Shown piece after piece: positions 33,348 through 42,173 of a DNA stretch of 64,000 nucleotides. A model generated the notes under the pieces. It was not told the origin of the DNA. It saw only the letters and a program-made list of their open reading frames with translations, and did no database searches. The stretch is from JAJECS01 sp965243625 (GTDB lineage Bacteria > Chloroflexota > UBA11872). Numbering within the stretch: the stretch's first letter is position 1; each line of letters starts with the position of its first letter. The position numbers were made by a program, and so were the translations under genes. The DNA lies in contig CBDEVI010000002.1 of assembly GCA_965243625.1 (NCBI GenBank), forward strand, positions 1,922,001-1,986,000, written 5' to 3'.

Positions 33348-35852
33348 TCACCCCTGCGGCGCGGACGCCGGCTCGGCGTCGGCCGGTTGGATCTCGACGA
33401 CGGCGGGTTCGCCGTCGTCGACGCGCAGCTCGAATTCCTTTCCGGCGGCACTGCCGTCGACGACGTGCTCGGTCAGCGGTTCGTCAACGTAGCGGCTCGC
33501 GAGTTGACGCAGGGGGCGCGCGCCCTGGTTCCGGTCGGCAGCCGCACGGACAAAGAAATCGAGGGCCTCGGACGTGACGTGCAGCTCCAGCCCCACCGCG
33601 CGCGCGCGGAGGATCGCCGCCGATAGGAGCCGCCGCGCAATCTCGCGCAGCTCGGCTTCGCCAAGATCGTGATAAATCAGCAGCCGGTCGATGCGGTTGA
33701 GAAACTCCGCCGGGAGATGTCGCCGCGCGTGCTCACGCATGCGTGCCTCGAACGCCGCGCGCTCGCCGGCCTGCTGCGTCGGACCCGACCCGAAGCCAAT
33801 CTTCGGCCCGCGCGACTCCTCCACGCCAAGGTTCGACGTCATCACGATGATGGTGTTGCGAAAGTCGACCGTACGCCCGTTCGCGTCGGTGAGAACACCG
33901 TCCTCCATGATCTGCAGCATCATGTGCAGCGTCCGAGGATGCGCTTTCTCCACGTCGTCGAACAGCACCACGGAGAAGGGATTGCGTCGCACCGACTCGG
34001 TGAGCTCGCCAGCCTGATCGTGCCCCACGTATCCGGGCGGCGATCCGACGAGACGGGACACCGCGTGCCACTCGCCGAACTCGCTCATGTCCACGCGAAC
34101 GAGCTTGAGCTCGTCGCCGCTCACGAATTCAGCCGCGGCCTTGGCGGTCTCGGTCTTGCCGACGCCGGTGGGGCCAATCATGAGAAACGATCCAATGGGA
34201 CGGCGCTCGTCACGCATGCCCGCCACCGCGCGGCGCAGCGAGCGGCCGAGCTCGTTTAGCGCCTCGTCCTGTCCCACAACGCGCTTTTGGAGCATCGACT
34301 CAATGGCCAGGAAGCGCTCGGCTTCAGCCTCGATGAGGGTGGGCGTGGGGACTCCGCTCCAGCGAGACACGACGCCGGCTATTTCGTGGATACCGATGAT
34401 CGGAGTATTCGCGCGCGCCTCGGCCTCCCAGGCACGGCGTTCGTCGCGCAGTTCCTCGCGCAGCTGCGCCTCCGCCGCCGCCAACTCGAGAACTTGCTCC
34501 GGCTCCCCATCGACGCCCAGGTCGGCGCGTGTGGTCGCCAGGTCGTCCAGGCGCTGCTCGAGTTGCCGCAGGCGCTCGGGGGCGGTGAGGCGGGCCACCT
34601 TGGCCTTGGCGGCGGCTTCATCGATCAGGTCGATGGCCTTGTCGGGCAATTGACGTTCGGTCAGGTAGCGCCGCGACATGCTCACGGAAGCCTCCAAGGC
34701 TTCGTCGCTGATCTGCACGCCGTGATATTGCTCATAGACGGGTCGCAGGCCCTCCACGATGGCAATCGCCGACTCGTCATCAGGCTCGCCGACGTCGACG
34801 GGTTGGAGCCGCCGGGTCAGGCTCTTGTCGTTGGAGATATGGCGGCGGTATTCGCGCCAGGTTGTCGCGCCGATGAGCCGCAGCTCGCCGCGCGCGAGAT
34901 GGCTCTTGAGCATGTTGGCCGCATCGAGCGAACCGGCGGCTCCGCCGGCGCCCACGACGGTGTGCAACTCATCGATGAAGAGGATGACGTTGGGATCGGC
35001 GCGAGCCTCGGCAATCACGCCCTGCACACGTTCCTCGAACTCGCCGCGATACTTGGTGCCCGCAATGGTCGCGGCCAAATCGAGCGCGATGAGGCGGCCC
35101 TTGCGCAGGTCGGGCGGCACGTCGCCTTCCCGAATGCGCTGGGCCAGTCCTTCGACGATCGCCGTCTTGCCGACGCCTGCATCGCCCACGAGCACTGGAC
35201 TGTTCTTGGTGCGTCGCACGAGGATTTCGATCATGCGGTCCATTTCGGACCGTCGACCGACCACCGGGTCGAGGTCACCGCTGGCGGCGGCGCGCGTGAC
35301 GTCGCGGCCATACTCGGCCAACGGGCTCTTGGCCCGGCGGCGTCCGCGGCGACTGGCTCGCCGTCCGCCGCCACCGACGCGACCGGGGCGATAGGACGCC
35401 TCGATACGCCGGCGAATCGAGCGAAAGTCGACGCCGGCCTGGCGCAGGCTCTCGCCAGCCAAGCGGCCGTGGTGGGCGAGCACGCCCAAGAGCAAATGTT
35501 CGGTGCCAATGAAGCGCACGCCGGTGCGTTCGGCTTCCAGCGCGGCGGCGCGCAGCGCATTGCGACCGCCCGGTCCCAGCGGTCGTCGGCCGGGGTCCTG
35601 GTCCTCCCCGGGACCCAGGGCCTCCACCACCGCCTCGCGCAGCTTGAGCACGTCGACCTGCGCTTCACGCAGGATGCGCGCCGCCGCGGTCTGCGGCGAG
35701 GCGAGAATCGCCAGCAGCAGGTGATTCGCGCCCACGGTCGAGTGCCCGAGGTTGGTCGCCTCGAGCTCCGCCTGGGCAAGAATCCGACGGCCCTTGGTCG
35801 TCAGGCGCCGCAGGTATTCAACAGGTTCGTATTCGTCTCGGGTTGATTCCAC
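33348..35852 (-). CDS. clpC: ClpC/ClpA-type AAA+ chaperone ATPase
   Basis: 834 residues. Two Clp N-terminal repeats occupy the first ~150 residues (GANHLLLAIL, GTEHLLLGVL). The first AAA+ module has GDAGVGKT, ILFIDELH and an Arg-rich finger region. A middle coiled region (~400-460) is followed by the second AAA+ module with GPTGVGKTE, LFDDVEKAH and a C-terminal D2-small domain. It unfolds substrates for the ClpP protease, which is not in the window. An Arg/Gly-rich linker (~160-180) between the N domain and first ATPase is unusual. Start GTG at 35852, only 4 bp after the stop of the pilin-like gene. Confidence 0.95.
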   Translation of the reverse strand: MESTRDEYEPVEYLRRLTTKGRRILAQAELEATNLGHSTVGANHLLLAILASPQTAAARILREAQVDVLKLREAVVEALGPGEDQDPGRRPLGPGGRNALRAAALEAERTGVRFIGTEHLLLGVLAHHGRLAGESLRQAGVDFRSIRRRIEASYRPGRVGGGGRRASRRGRRRAKSPLAEYGRDVTRAAASGDLDPVVGRRSEMDRMIEILVRRTKNSPVLVGDAGVGKTAIVEGLAQRIREGDVPPDLRKGRLIALDLAATIAGTKYRGEFEERVQGVIAEARADPNVILFIDELHTVVGAGGAAGSLDAANMLKSHLARGELRLIGATTWREYRRHISNDKSLTRRLQPVDVGEPDDESAIAIVEGLRPVYEQYHGVQISDEALEASVSMSRRYLTERQLPDKAIDLIDEAAAKAKVARLTAPERLRQLEQRLDDLATTRADLGVDGEPEQVLELAAAEAQLREELRDERRAWEAEARANTPIIGIHEIAGVVSRWSGVPTPTLIEAEAERFLAIESMLQKRVVGQDEALNELGRSLRRAVAGMRDERRPIGSFLMIGPTGVGKTETAKAAAEFVSGDELKLVRVDMSEFGEWHAVSRLVGSPPGYVGHDQAGELTESVRRNPFSVVLFDDVEKAHPRTLHMMLQIMEDGVLTDANGRTVDFRNTIIVMTSNLGVEESRGPKIGFGSGPTQQAGERAAFEARMREHARRHLPAEFLNRIDRLLIYHDLGEAELREIARRLLSAAILRARAVGLELHVTSEALDFFVRAAADRNQGARPLRQLASRYVDEPLTEHVVDGSAAGKEFELRVDDGEPAVVEIQPADAEPASAPQG

Positions 35853-35856
35853 GCCG

Positions 35857-36060
35857 CTAGCTCGTGAATGGCTGGGAGATGGTCTCAAGCAAGCTGTCGA
35901 GACCTTCCCCAATGCTATCGCCCAGGGTCGTCATGACCAGAACCAGCACGACCACGAATGCCACGGCGACCAGCGCGTAGCCGACAACGCTCTGCCCGCT
36001 CTGGCCGACGATGGAACCACCATCCGGGCGATCGGTCGGGTCGTTGGAGTCGTCGCGCAT
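35857..36060 (-). CDS. Small membrane protein resembling Flp-type IVb pilin
   Basis: 67 residues from the ATG at 36060 (GTG at 36069 also possible). A hydrophilic Asp/Gly-rich leader is followed by GQSGQSVVGYALVAVAFVVV and a short amphipathic end (GDSIGEGLDSLLETI). This matches the layout of Flp pilins: a G/Q junction for prepilin peptidase and a hydrophobic helix beginning around V-x-Y-A-L. The Glu normally five residues into mature pilins is Gly here. No Tad assembly genes adjoin. It could instead be an unrelated single-pass peptide co-transcribed with clpC, whose start lies 4 bp downstream. Confidence 0.55.
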   Translation of the reverse strand: MRDDSNDPTDRPDGGSIVGQSGQSVVGYALVAVAFVVVLVLVMTTLGDSIGEGLDSLLETISQPFTS

Positions 36061-36597
36061 GTGAGCCACCGCCTGAGTCCCACAGGGATGCTAGGTAGCG
36101 CGCCGTCGGCGTGTCAACGCGAGATGGCCGTGACGGGGGCGCCCAGTGCTTCACACGCGTACCGCCCGCGTCGAAGACTTTCGCAAAATCCGGTAGGGGC
36201 GGGTCTCAGACCCGCCCGCCGCCAGGCATCCATCGCGCCCTCAGGTTCGACCGGGCTGGAATCCGGCCTCCGCCGGAATGACGGAGGGGTTACGCCGGGT
36301 TTCAGTCGCGGCAGGGCGAATGACCCTCGGGCCGCCGGCAGCGCCGAGCATCCGGCTCTCCAAGCCACGTCTGGCGGACCTCGGACGGTGCACCGCACCT
36401 CGTTCGGCGACGTTTGCAGCAACAAAACACAGACAATTTCCGGGCTCGCCGACAAGCCGCCAACTAGCGCTGCTGGCACTCACGCGCGGCGGCGCCGCCA
36501 AGCGCCGTCAGTGCCGGTTTTCCGGGCCAATCTGATAGAATTGGTCCCGGGAGCATTCGGCCGGTTCATGGCGTCCAAAGGAGTCCACCAAGCACGC
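36061..36597. other. Divergent intergenic region with repeat element
   Basis: About 537 bp between the pilin-like gene and moaC. The middle holds copy 3 of the repeat element. The rest has no convincing reading frame; an upstream ATG at 36568 is in frame with moaC. AAAGGAG at about 36578 lies 14 bp before the chosen moaC start. Confidence 0.5.
36173..36303. mobile_element. MITE-like element, copy 3 (diverged)
   Basis: The same internal order as copy 1: ggtaggggcgggtctcagac followed by cccgccc, a 50-bp spacer beginning gccgccaggc, and the palindrome attccggcctccgccggaat variant at about 36261-36280. The outer ends (GAAGACTTTCGCAAA and TTACGCCGGGTTTC) are decayed versions of the 15-bp termini. 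No clear target duplication remains. Confidence 0.55.
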
Positions 36598-37110
36598 ATG
36601 GGGCTGACGCACTTCGACAGTGCCGGGGCTCCGCGCATGGTGGATGTCGGCGCAAAACCGGCAACCGTTCGCGTGGCCGTGGCGGCGGCGCGAATCGCGA
36701 TGCAACCGGAAACGCTGGCCATGATTCGCGCGCAGTTGGACGGCCGAGACTCGCCGCTGCCAAAGGGTGACGTCGTGGGCGTGGCGCGGGTGGCCGGGAT
36801 CATGGCGGCCAAGCGCACCCCGGATCTCATCCCGCTGTGCCACCCGCTGCCGCTGAGCGGCATTGACCTGGCCATCGATCCCGCGGAGGACCCGCCGGGG
36901 CTGGCCATCGAGGCCACGGTGCGCACCACCGCCCGCACCGGGGTGGAGATGGAGGCCTTGACCGCCGTCTCCGTCGCGGCGCTGACCGTCTATGACATGT
37001 GCAAAGCCGTCGACCGCGCGATGACCGTGCGCGACGTGCGCCTCATACGAAAGTCCGGTGGCGCGAGCGGCGACTTTCAGGCCGCCGACCAGCCGGAGAG
37101 GGAGGACTAA
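36598..37110 (+). CDS. moaC: Cyclic pyranopterin monophosphate synthase MoaC
   Basis: 170 residues, close to the family's ~160. MoaC converts the MoaA product to cyclic pyranopterin monophosphate in molybdopterin synthesis. Conserved stretches are LTHFDSAGAPRMVDVGAK at the N-terminus, KGDVVGVARVAGIMAAKRT, IPLCHPLPL, and GVEMEALTAVSVAALTVYDMCKA split around residues 120-142. The ATG at 36598 matches the family N-terminus; the ATG at 36568 would add ten residues. Its TAA stop is directly abutted by the gyrA GTG, so the two are very likely co-transcribed and translationally coupled. moaA is not nearby. Confidence 0.95.
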   Translation: MGLTHFDSAGAPRMVDVGAKPATVRVAVAAARIAMQPETLAMIRAQLDGRDSPLPKGDVVGVARVAGIMAAKRTPDLIPLCHPLPLSGIDLAIDPAEDPPGLAIEATVRTTARTGVEMEALTAVSVAALTVYDMCKAVDRAMTVRDVRLIRKSGGASGDFQAADQPERED

Positions 37111-39552
37111 GTGACCGACGACCGCCTCATGCCGATCGAGCTCGCCGAGGAGATGGAAGCCTCGTACATCGACTACGCCATGAGCACCATCATGGCGCGC
37201 GCCATTCCCGACGTGCGCGACGGGCTCAAGCCGGTCCAGCGGCGGTTGCTGTATTCGATGGACGAGCTGGGGGCGGCGCCCAATGCCGGGTTCCGCAAAG
37301 CGGCGCGCGTGGTGGGCGACACGATGGGGAAATACCACCCGCACGGCGACGGCGCGCTCTACGACACGCTGGTGCGCATGGCGCAGCCGTTTTCGCTGCG
37401 CTACCCGCTCGTGGACGGGCAAGGCAACTTCGGCTCGGTGGACGGCGATCCGGCTGCCGCCATGCGGTACACCGAGACCCGGCTGACGGCGGTGTCGGCC
37501 CAGATGCTCGACGAAATCGATCGCGACACGGTGGACTTCGTCGAGAACTTCGACGGGACCGCAGAGATGCCGGAAGTCCTGCCGGCCGTCGTGCCCAATC
37601 TGCTGCTGAACGGCTCCACGGGCATTGCCGTCGGGATGGCCACGAGCATTCCGCCGCACAACCTGCGCGAAGTGGGACGAGCGATCCAGCACTTGCTGGA
37701 CGAGCCCGACACGAGCCGCGACGACCTCATGAAGTTCGTGAAGGGGCCGGACTTCCCGACGGCGGCGATCATCGTCGGCGCCGACGACATCCAGGACACC
37801 TACCGGCAGGGCCGCGGTCGAGTGGTGGTGCGCGCCCGGGTCACGATCGAGGAGGTCCGCGGCGAGCGCATGGCGCTTGTCGTCACCGAGCTTCCGTACA
37901 TGGTCAACAAGGCCACGCTGATCGAGCGCATCGCGGGCCTGGTGCGGAACAGCACCATCGAGGGCATCTCGGACATCCGCGACGAGTCCGACCGTCACGG
38001 CATGCGGGCAGTGATCGAGTTGAAGCGCGACGCGCGCCCCTCGGCAGTGCTCAACCAGCTCTACAAGCACACGTCGCTGCAATCCACCTTCAGCATCAAC
38101 ATGCTGGCCCTGGTCGACGGGCGGCCCGAGCAGCTGACGCTCAAGCGCATGATCGAGCTGTTCATCGAGCATCGGCGGGAGGTGATCCGCCGGCGGACGG
38201 AGTTCGATCTCAAGAAGGCGCGCGTCCGGGAACACCTGCTCGAGGGCTACGTCATCGCCCTTGACAACATCGACGAGGTGATCGAGTGCATTCGCGCGGC
38301 CGCCGACACGGAAGCCGCACGAAACGAGCTGATGAAGCGCTTCGGCCTCACGGAGACGCAAGCCAACGCGATTCTCGACATGCAGCTGCGCCGGTTGGTG
38401 CGACTGGAACGCCAGCGCATCCTCGACGAGCTCGACGCCGTGCGGGCGGAGATAGCCGACCTGGAGGACATCCTGGCCGACGCCAACCGGGTGCGGGAGA
38501 TCATTCGCACCGAGACCCGCGACGTGGTGGATCGCTTCGGCGACGAGCGCCGCACCGAGATCCTGGCCGGGGCGAGCGGCGAGTTCTCGGACGCCGACCT
38601 GGTGGCCGACGAGGATTGCCTGGTCACGCTGTCGTCCAATGGTTATGTCAAGCGCGTGCAGGCGACCGCCTACCGCCGCCAGGGCCGCGGCGGTCGCGGG
38701 ATCATCGGATTCCGCAGCAAGGCGGGCGGGATCGTCGAGCACTTCCTGATCACCAACTCGCACGACTACCTGCTGTTCTTTACCAACCGCGGCAAGGTCT
38801 ACCGGCTGCGGACCTATGAGATTCCACAGCACGGGCGCGACGCGCAGGGCATCAACGTGATCAACCTGCTGCCGATCGAGCAGGGGGAGACGGCCACGGC
38901 CGTCTTGGCCATTCCCAATTTCGAGGCGGGCGACTACCTGGTGTTCGGGACGCGCCGCGGTCAGGTCAAACGCAGTGCGCTGACGCAGTTCGTCACCATC
39001 CGCAACAACGGCCTGCTGGCCATGAGCGTGGCGCCTGACGACGAGCTGGCCTGGGTGCGCCTGGCGACTGCCGAGGACAGCGCAATGTTCTTCACGCGGC
39101 AGGGTCTGTCCATCCGCTTCAACCTCGACAACGTTCGCGCCAGCGGCCGCACCAGCGGCGGCGTGCGCGCCATTAGCTTGGCCGAGGAGGACGAGGTCGT
39201 ATCGATGGACCTCGTCCATCAAGACGCCTATGTGCTGCTGGTCACTCGCAACGGCTACGGCAAGAAGATGCCGGTGTCGGACTTTCGGCCGCAGGGGCGA
39301 GGCGGACAAGGCTTGCGAGCCATCAACCTGAATGAGAAGACCGGTCCAGTAGCGGACGCCCGCACGTTGCTCAGCCCCGACGAAGAGATCGTGCTGGTCT
39401 CGTCCGACGGGCAGGTGATTCGCTGCGGACTCAAGGACACTCGCCCGCTGGGACGTTACGCCGCCGGCGTGATCGTGATGCGCATGAAGGACAACGTCGA
39501 GCTGCTGCGCGTGGCCCGGCTGGCCGACGGCCGCGACGGGGATTCCGGCTAG
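37111..39552 (+). CDS. gyrA: DNA gyrase subunit A
   Basis: 813 residues. The N-terminal breakage-reunion domain has the catalytic Tyr at ~120 in AAAMRYTE. The C-terminal beta-pinwheel includes the GyrA box (QGRGGRG near residue 530), which favours gyrase over topoisomerase IV. In the quinolone-contact helix, HPHGDGALYDT has Gly where E. coli GyrA has Ser83; the acidic position (Asp87 equivalent) is kept. Start is the GTG at 37111, immediately after the moaC stop. gyrB is not adjacent. The coding strand is clean despite a long shadow frame on the opposite strand. Confidence 0.97.
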   Translation: MTDDRLMPIELAEEMEASYIDYAMSTIMARAIPDVRDGLKPVQRRLLYSMDELGAAPNAGFRKAARVVGDTMGKYHPHGDGALYDTLVRMAQPFSLRYPLVDGQGNFGSVDGDPAAAMRYTETRLTAVSAQMLDEIDRDTVDFVENFDGTAEMPEVLPAVVPNLLLNGSTGIAVGMATSIPPHNLREVGRAIQHLLDEPDTSRDDLMKFVKGPDFPTAAIIVGADDIQDTYRQGRGRVVVRARVTIEEVRGERMALVVTELPYMVNKATLIERIAGLVRNSTIEGISDIRDESDRHGMRAVIELKRDARPSAVLNQLYKHTSLQSTFSINMLALVDGRPEQLTLKRMIELFIEHRREVIRRRTEFDLKKARVREHLLEGYVIALDNIDEVIECIRAAADTEAARNELMKRFGLTETQANAILDMQLRRLVRLERQRILDELDAVRAEIADLEDILADANRVREIIRTETRDVVDRFGDERRTEILAGASGEFSDADLVADEDCLVTLSSNGYVKRVQATAYRRQGRGGRGIIGFRSKAGGIVEHFLITNSHDYLLFFTNRGKVYRLRTYEIPQHGRDAQGINVINLLPIEQGETATAVLAIPNFEAGDYLVFGTRRGQVKRSALTQFVTIRNNGLLAMSVAPDDELAWVRLATAEDSAMFFTRQGLSIRFNLDNVRASGRTSGGVRAISLAEEDEVVSMDLVHQDAYVLLVTRNGYGKKMPVSDFRPQGRGGQGLRAINLNEKTGPVADARTLLSPDEEIVLVSSDGQVIRCGLKDTRPLGRYAAGVIVMRMKDNVELLRVARLADGRDGDSG

Positions 39553-39684
39553 CCCGGCGGGTCGCCCCCGCACCGTCCCGCTGGCTACGTCCGCATATTC
39601 GCTGAGCCGGGAGGGAACGTTTCGTTTCCGCTGCGCGTAGTGTTTAAGGACTGTGTGAACGCCCACACACGACGGGAAGTCTCC

Positions 39685-41385
39685 ATGCAGCGTTTTCGAG
39701 CGGCATTCATCGTTCTGATCGTTTTTGCGCTGATGGCTTGCGGCGAGGACGAAAGCTCGGCTGAATCGCTTGACTTCGACGACCGAGCGATGGCCGAGCC
39801 GGCGATGGCCGTGGTTGCCGAGTCAGAGGGGATCGTCGTGAAAGAGGTACCGGTCGAGGTCGAGGTCATCCGCGAGGTACCGGTTGAGGTCGTGGTTGAG
39901 AAAATGGTGACGGCAGCGCCGGCGCCGGCGGCAATGCCGGTGGCGGCCGCGCCGCAGTCGCTCGACAGCGCGACGCAGTCGGTCGACGCGGGTGTCGTCG
40001 AGCGCCAGATCATCCGGACCGGGACGCTGAGCGTCGTCGTCGCCGAGCTTGCAACCGCGGTGACCCAGGTCGAAGACATCGTGGCGGGGATTTCCGGCGC
40101 GTTCGTCGCCGCCTCCAACATTCAGCAGGACGACCCACGGCACGTGAGCACCATCACCGTGCGCGTGCCCGTCGAGACGTTCGACGCCACGCTGGCCGCG
40201 CTGCGCAACGTCGGCGCCGAGGTGATCGACGAGGACATTCGCAGCCAGGACGTCACGGCGCAATACACCGATCTGACCGCCCGCTTGCGCAACGCCACCG
40301 CGGCCGAGCAGCAGTTGCTGGACATCCTGACGCGGGCGCGAAGCGTGCAGGACACCATCGAGGTGCAGCGCGAGCTGACGCAGGTGCGCGAGCGCATCGA
40401 GGTGCTCCAAGGCCAGCTGAACGTGCTGACCAACCAGACCTCGCTGGCGACGATCGTGCTGCGGCTGCATCCGGCGGCGGACTTGATCGTGATGCGCGAG
40501 GTCCCAAGCCACTTCCGAATGCATGACTCCACGAGCCTCAGCCTGTCCGTGTGGAACGAGGGCACGGTGGACCTCAAGCAGGTGGAGGTCGTTGACCGGC
40601 TGGATCCGGGCATGATCTTCCTGGCCGCGAGCGATGGCGGCGTCTACAGCGCAGCCGCGCACACGGTGTCGTGGACGATCGACCGGCTCGGTCCGGGCGA
40701 GGCGCGCTTCCTCGGCAGCGACGTCAGGCTCGAGAGCGAGGCGCTTGAGATGCAGGCGCGCGCCGAGGTCTCGACGTCCAGCCCGGAGGGCGACGGCGCC
40801 AACAACCGCGCCGAGGCGACGCTGACGTTCCACGTCGACCTGTCCGTCTTCAAGGACGGTCCCGCCGCCGTGCCGGTCGGGCGGGACGTGGCCTACATCC
40901 TCGAGTACCGCAACTCCGGCAACACCGATGCCCGCAACGTGCGCCTCGAGGAACGCCTGTCCGACGGCATGCAGTTCGTGCGCGCGGACGGCGGCGGACG
41001 GTTTGACGACGCGCGCAACGCCATCGTGTGGGAGTTTCCGCGGATTGCCCCAGGCTTGACCGACATCGTGACCTACGTGGCGCGGGTGGAGGCCGACTCG
41101 GGGCGCCTGCAGACCGACACCTCGATCAGGTCGGACGAGCCGGACCGGGCCGACGTGGACAACACGAGCACCACGTTTTTGACGGTGCTGCCGGAGGACG
41201 TGGCCGACCGCGACGTCTGGAACCCCGGTTCAACAGCCCGCGAGAGCGTCGATCGGCTGGGTCGCTTCGCCCAGTGGGCCGCAGACGCCGGACTCACCAT
41301 CGCCATCATCGGCGGACCGATCCTCGTCGTAGTGGCGATCCTGGTGACCGGCGTGCGTGCGGTGCGAAGGCGTCGGGCGAGCTAG
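39685..41385 (+). CDS. DUF4349 lipoprotein with DUF11-like repeats and C-terminal anchor
   Basis: 566 residues. A signal peptide ends in a lipobox-like MAC (Cys ~17). A short KEVPVE-type stalk follows (VVKEVPVEVEVIREVPVEVV, ~50-69), the same motif as the solute-binding proteins. Residues ~100-270 are a DUF4349 domain with a predicted coiled coil (LTQVRERIEVLQGQLNVL). Two immunoglobulin-like DUF11 repeats (~280-500) contain VEVVDRLDPGM and VRLEERLSDGM. A C-terminal helix (IAIIGGPILVVVAILV) and basic tail form a second membrane anchor. It probably spans or scaffolds the envelope; function is unknown. Its stop overlaps the convergent ABC gene stop in CTAG. Confidence 0.8.
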   Translation: MQRFRAAFIVLIVFALMACGEDESSAESLDFDDRAMAEPAMAVVAESEGIVVKEVPVEVEVIREVPVEVVVEKMVTAAPAPAAMPVAAAPQSLDSATQSVDAGVVERQIIRTGTLSVVVAELATAVTQVEDIVAGISGAFVAASNIQQDDPRHVSTITVRVPVETFDATLAALRNVGAEVIDEDIRSQDVTAQYTDLTARLRNATAAEQQLLDILTRARSVQDTIEVQRELTQVRERIEVLQGQLNVLTNQTSLATIVLRLHPAADLIVMREVPSHFRMHDSTSLSLSVWNEGTVDLKQVEVVDRLDPGMIFLAASDGGVYSAAAHTVSWTIDRLGPGEARFLGSDVRLESEALEMQARAEVSTSSPEGDGANNRAEATLTFHVDLSVFKDGPAAVPVGRDVAYILEYRNSGNTDARNVRLEERLSDGMQFVRADGGGRFDDARNAIVWEFPRIAPGLTDIVTYVARVEADSGRLQTDTSIRSDEPDRADVDNTSTTFLTVLPEDVADRDVWNPGSTARESVDRLGRFAQWAADAGLTIAIIGGPILVVVAILVTGVRAVRRRRAS

Positions 41386-42173
41386 CTCGAGGCGCTGGTG
41401 TAGCGGCTGAGGCCGAAGCGCCAGAAGCGCGTGGCCGCCAGCAGGGCGACGACGGCAATGACGGGCGCGACCCATACCAGCCACGATGGGTCGCGCCCGG
41501 TCACGGCCTGGGCCGGCACCGTTGTGACGAACGCCACCGGAAATACGAAAGTCAGCAACTGCCGCAGCCAGAACGGGTAGACCTCGATGGGGTAGCGGCC
41601 GGTCTGGAAGAACAGGTTGAAGATCATCGTCACGTTGGCCACGCGCACGAACCAGAACACCAGCGTGGTCAACGCCAGCCAGATGGCGTAGACGATGGTC
41701 ACGCCGCAGGCCAGCAGCGCCACGAACAGGAGCACGCCCCAGCCGGACGCCCGCACGTCCAGGCCGGCCAGCGCCACGCCGAGAACGATGGCCCCGAGCA
41801 CGATGTCGGAGACGTGCCAGACGGCAAAGCGCCGCGCGCTGGCCAAGAACAGCGCCGGCACGGGCTTCATCAGCACGTAGTCGAACGTACCCTCGCGCAC
41901 TTCCTCGACGACCCGGTTGAGGCTCGGCGACATGAACATCGCCACGAATCCATTCACGAAAACGAATATCCCCAGCAGCGACAGCGTCTGCCCCAGGGTC
42001 CATCCGCCCAAAGTCTCGGTGTGGCTGAAGATCACGGCCACGCCGCCGATGGCCGTGCCGAGATTGAGCACGCTGCGGATCACGTTGCCGAACAGGTCGC
42101 CGCGGTAGGCAAACTCCTCCTGCAACGCCGAGCGAAAGTACGCCCCCGCGATGCGGGCGAGGCGCCCGATCAC
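41382..42173 (-). CDS. ABC-2 family exporter permease (second membrane subunit)
   Basis: 263 residues with six hydrophobic helices, matching the ABC-2 membrane family (PF06182-like) that pairs two permeases with one ATPase. The segment VVEEVREGTFDYVLMKPVP is typical and matches a similar site in the partner permease. The GTG start at 42173 overlaps the upstream permease stop as GTGA. It is the last gene of a three-gene operon whose members all overlap by 4 bp. Substrate is unknown; related systems export antibiotics, sugars or lipids. Confidence 0.88.
   Translation of the reverse strand: MIGRLARIAGAYFRSALQEEFAYRGDLFGNVIRSVLNLGTAIGGVAVIFSHTETLGGWTLGQTLSLLGIFVFVNGFVAMFMSPSLNRVVEEVREGTFDYVLMKPVPALFLASARRFAVWHVSDIVLGAIVLGVALAGLDVRASGWGVLLFVALLACGVTIVYAIWLALTTLVFWFVRVANVTMIFNLFFQTGRYPIEVYPFWLRQLLTFVFPVAFVTTVPAQAVTGRDPSWLVWVAPVIAVVALLAATRFWRFGLSRYTSASS

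Noticed and set aside
35752..36567. Long upstream extension of moaC
   Set aside because: The extended frame runs through clpC, the pilin-like gene and a repeat element on the other strand. MoaC similarity begins only at about 36598.
36508..39666. Very long minus-strand reading frame opposite gyrA
   Set aside because: It is a shadow frame caused by high GC and third-position bias. The plus strand encodes full-length GyrA with all motifs, and the minus product has no recognisable domain.
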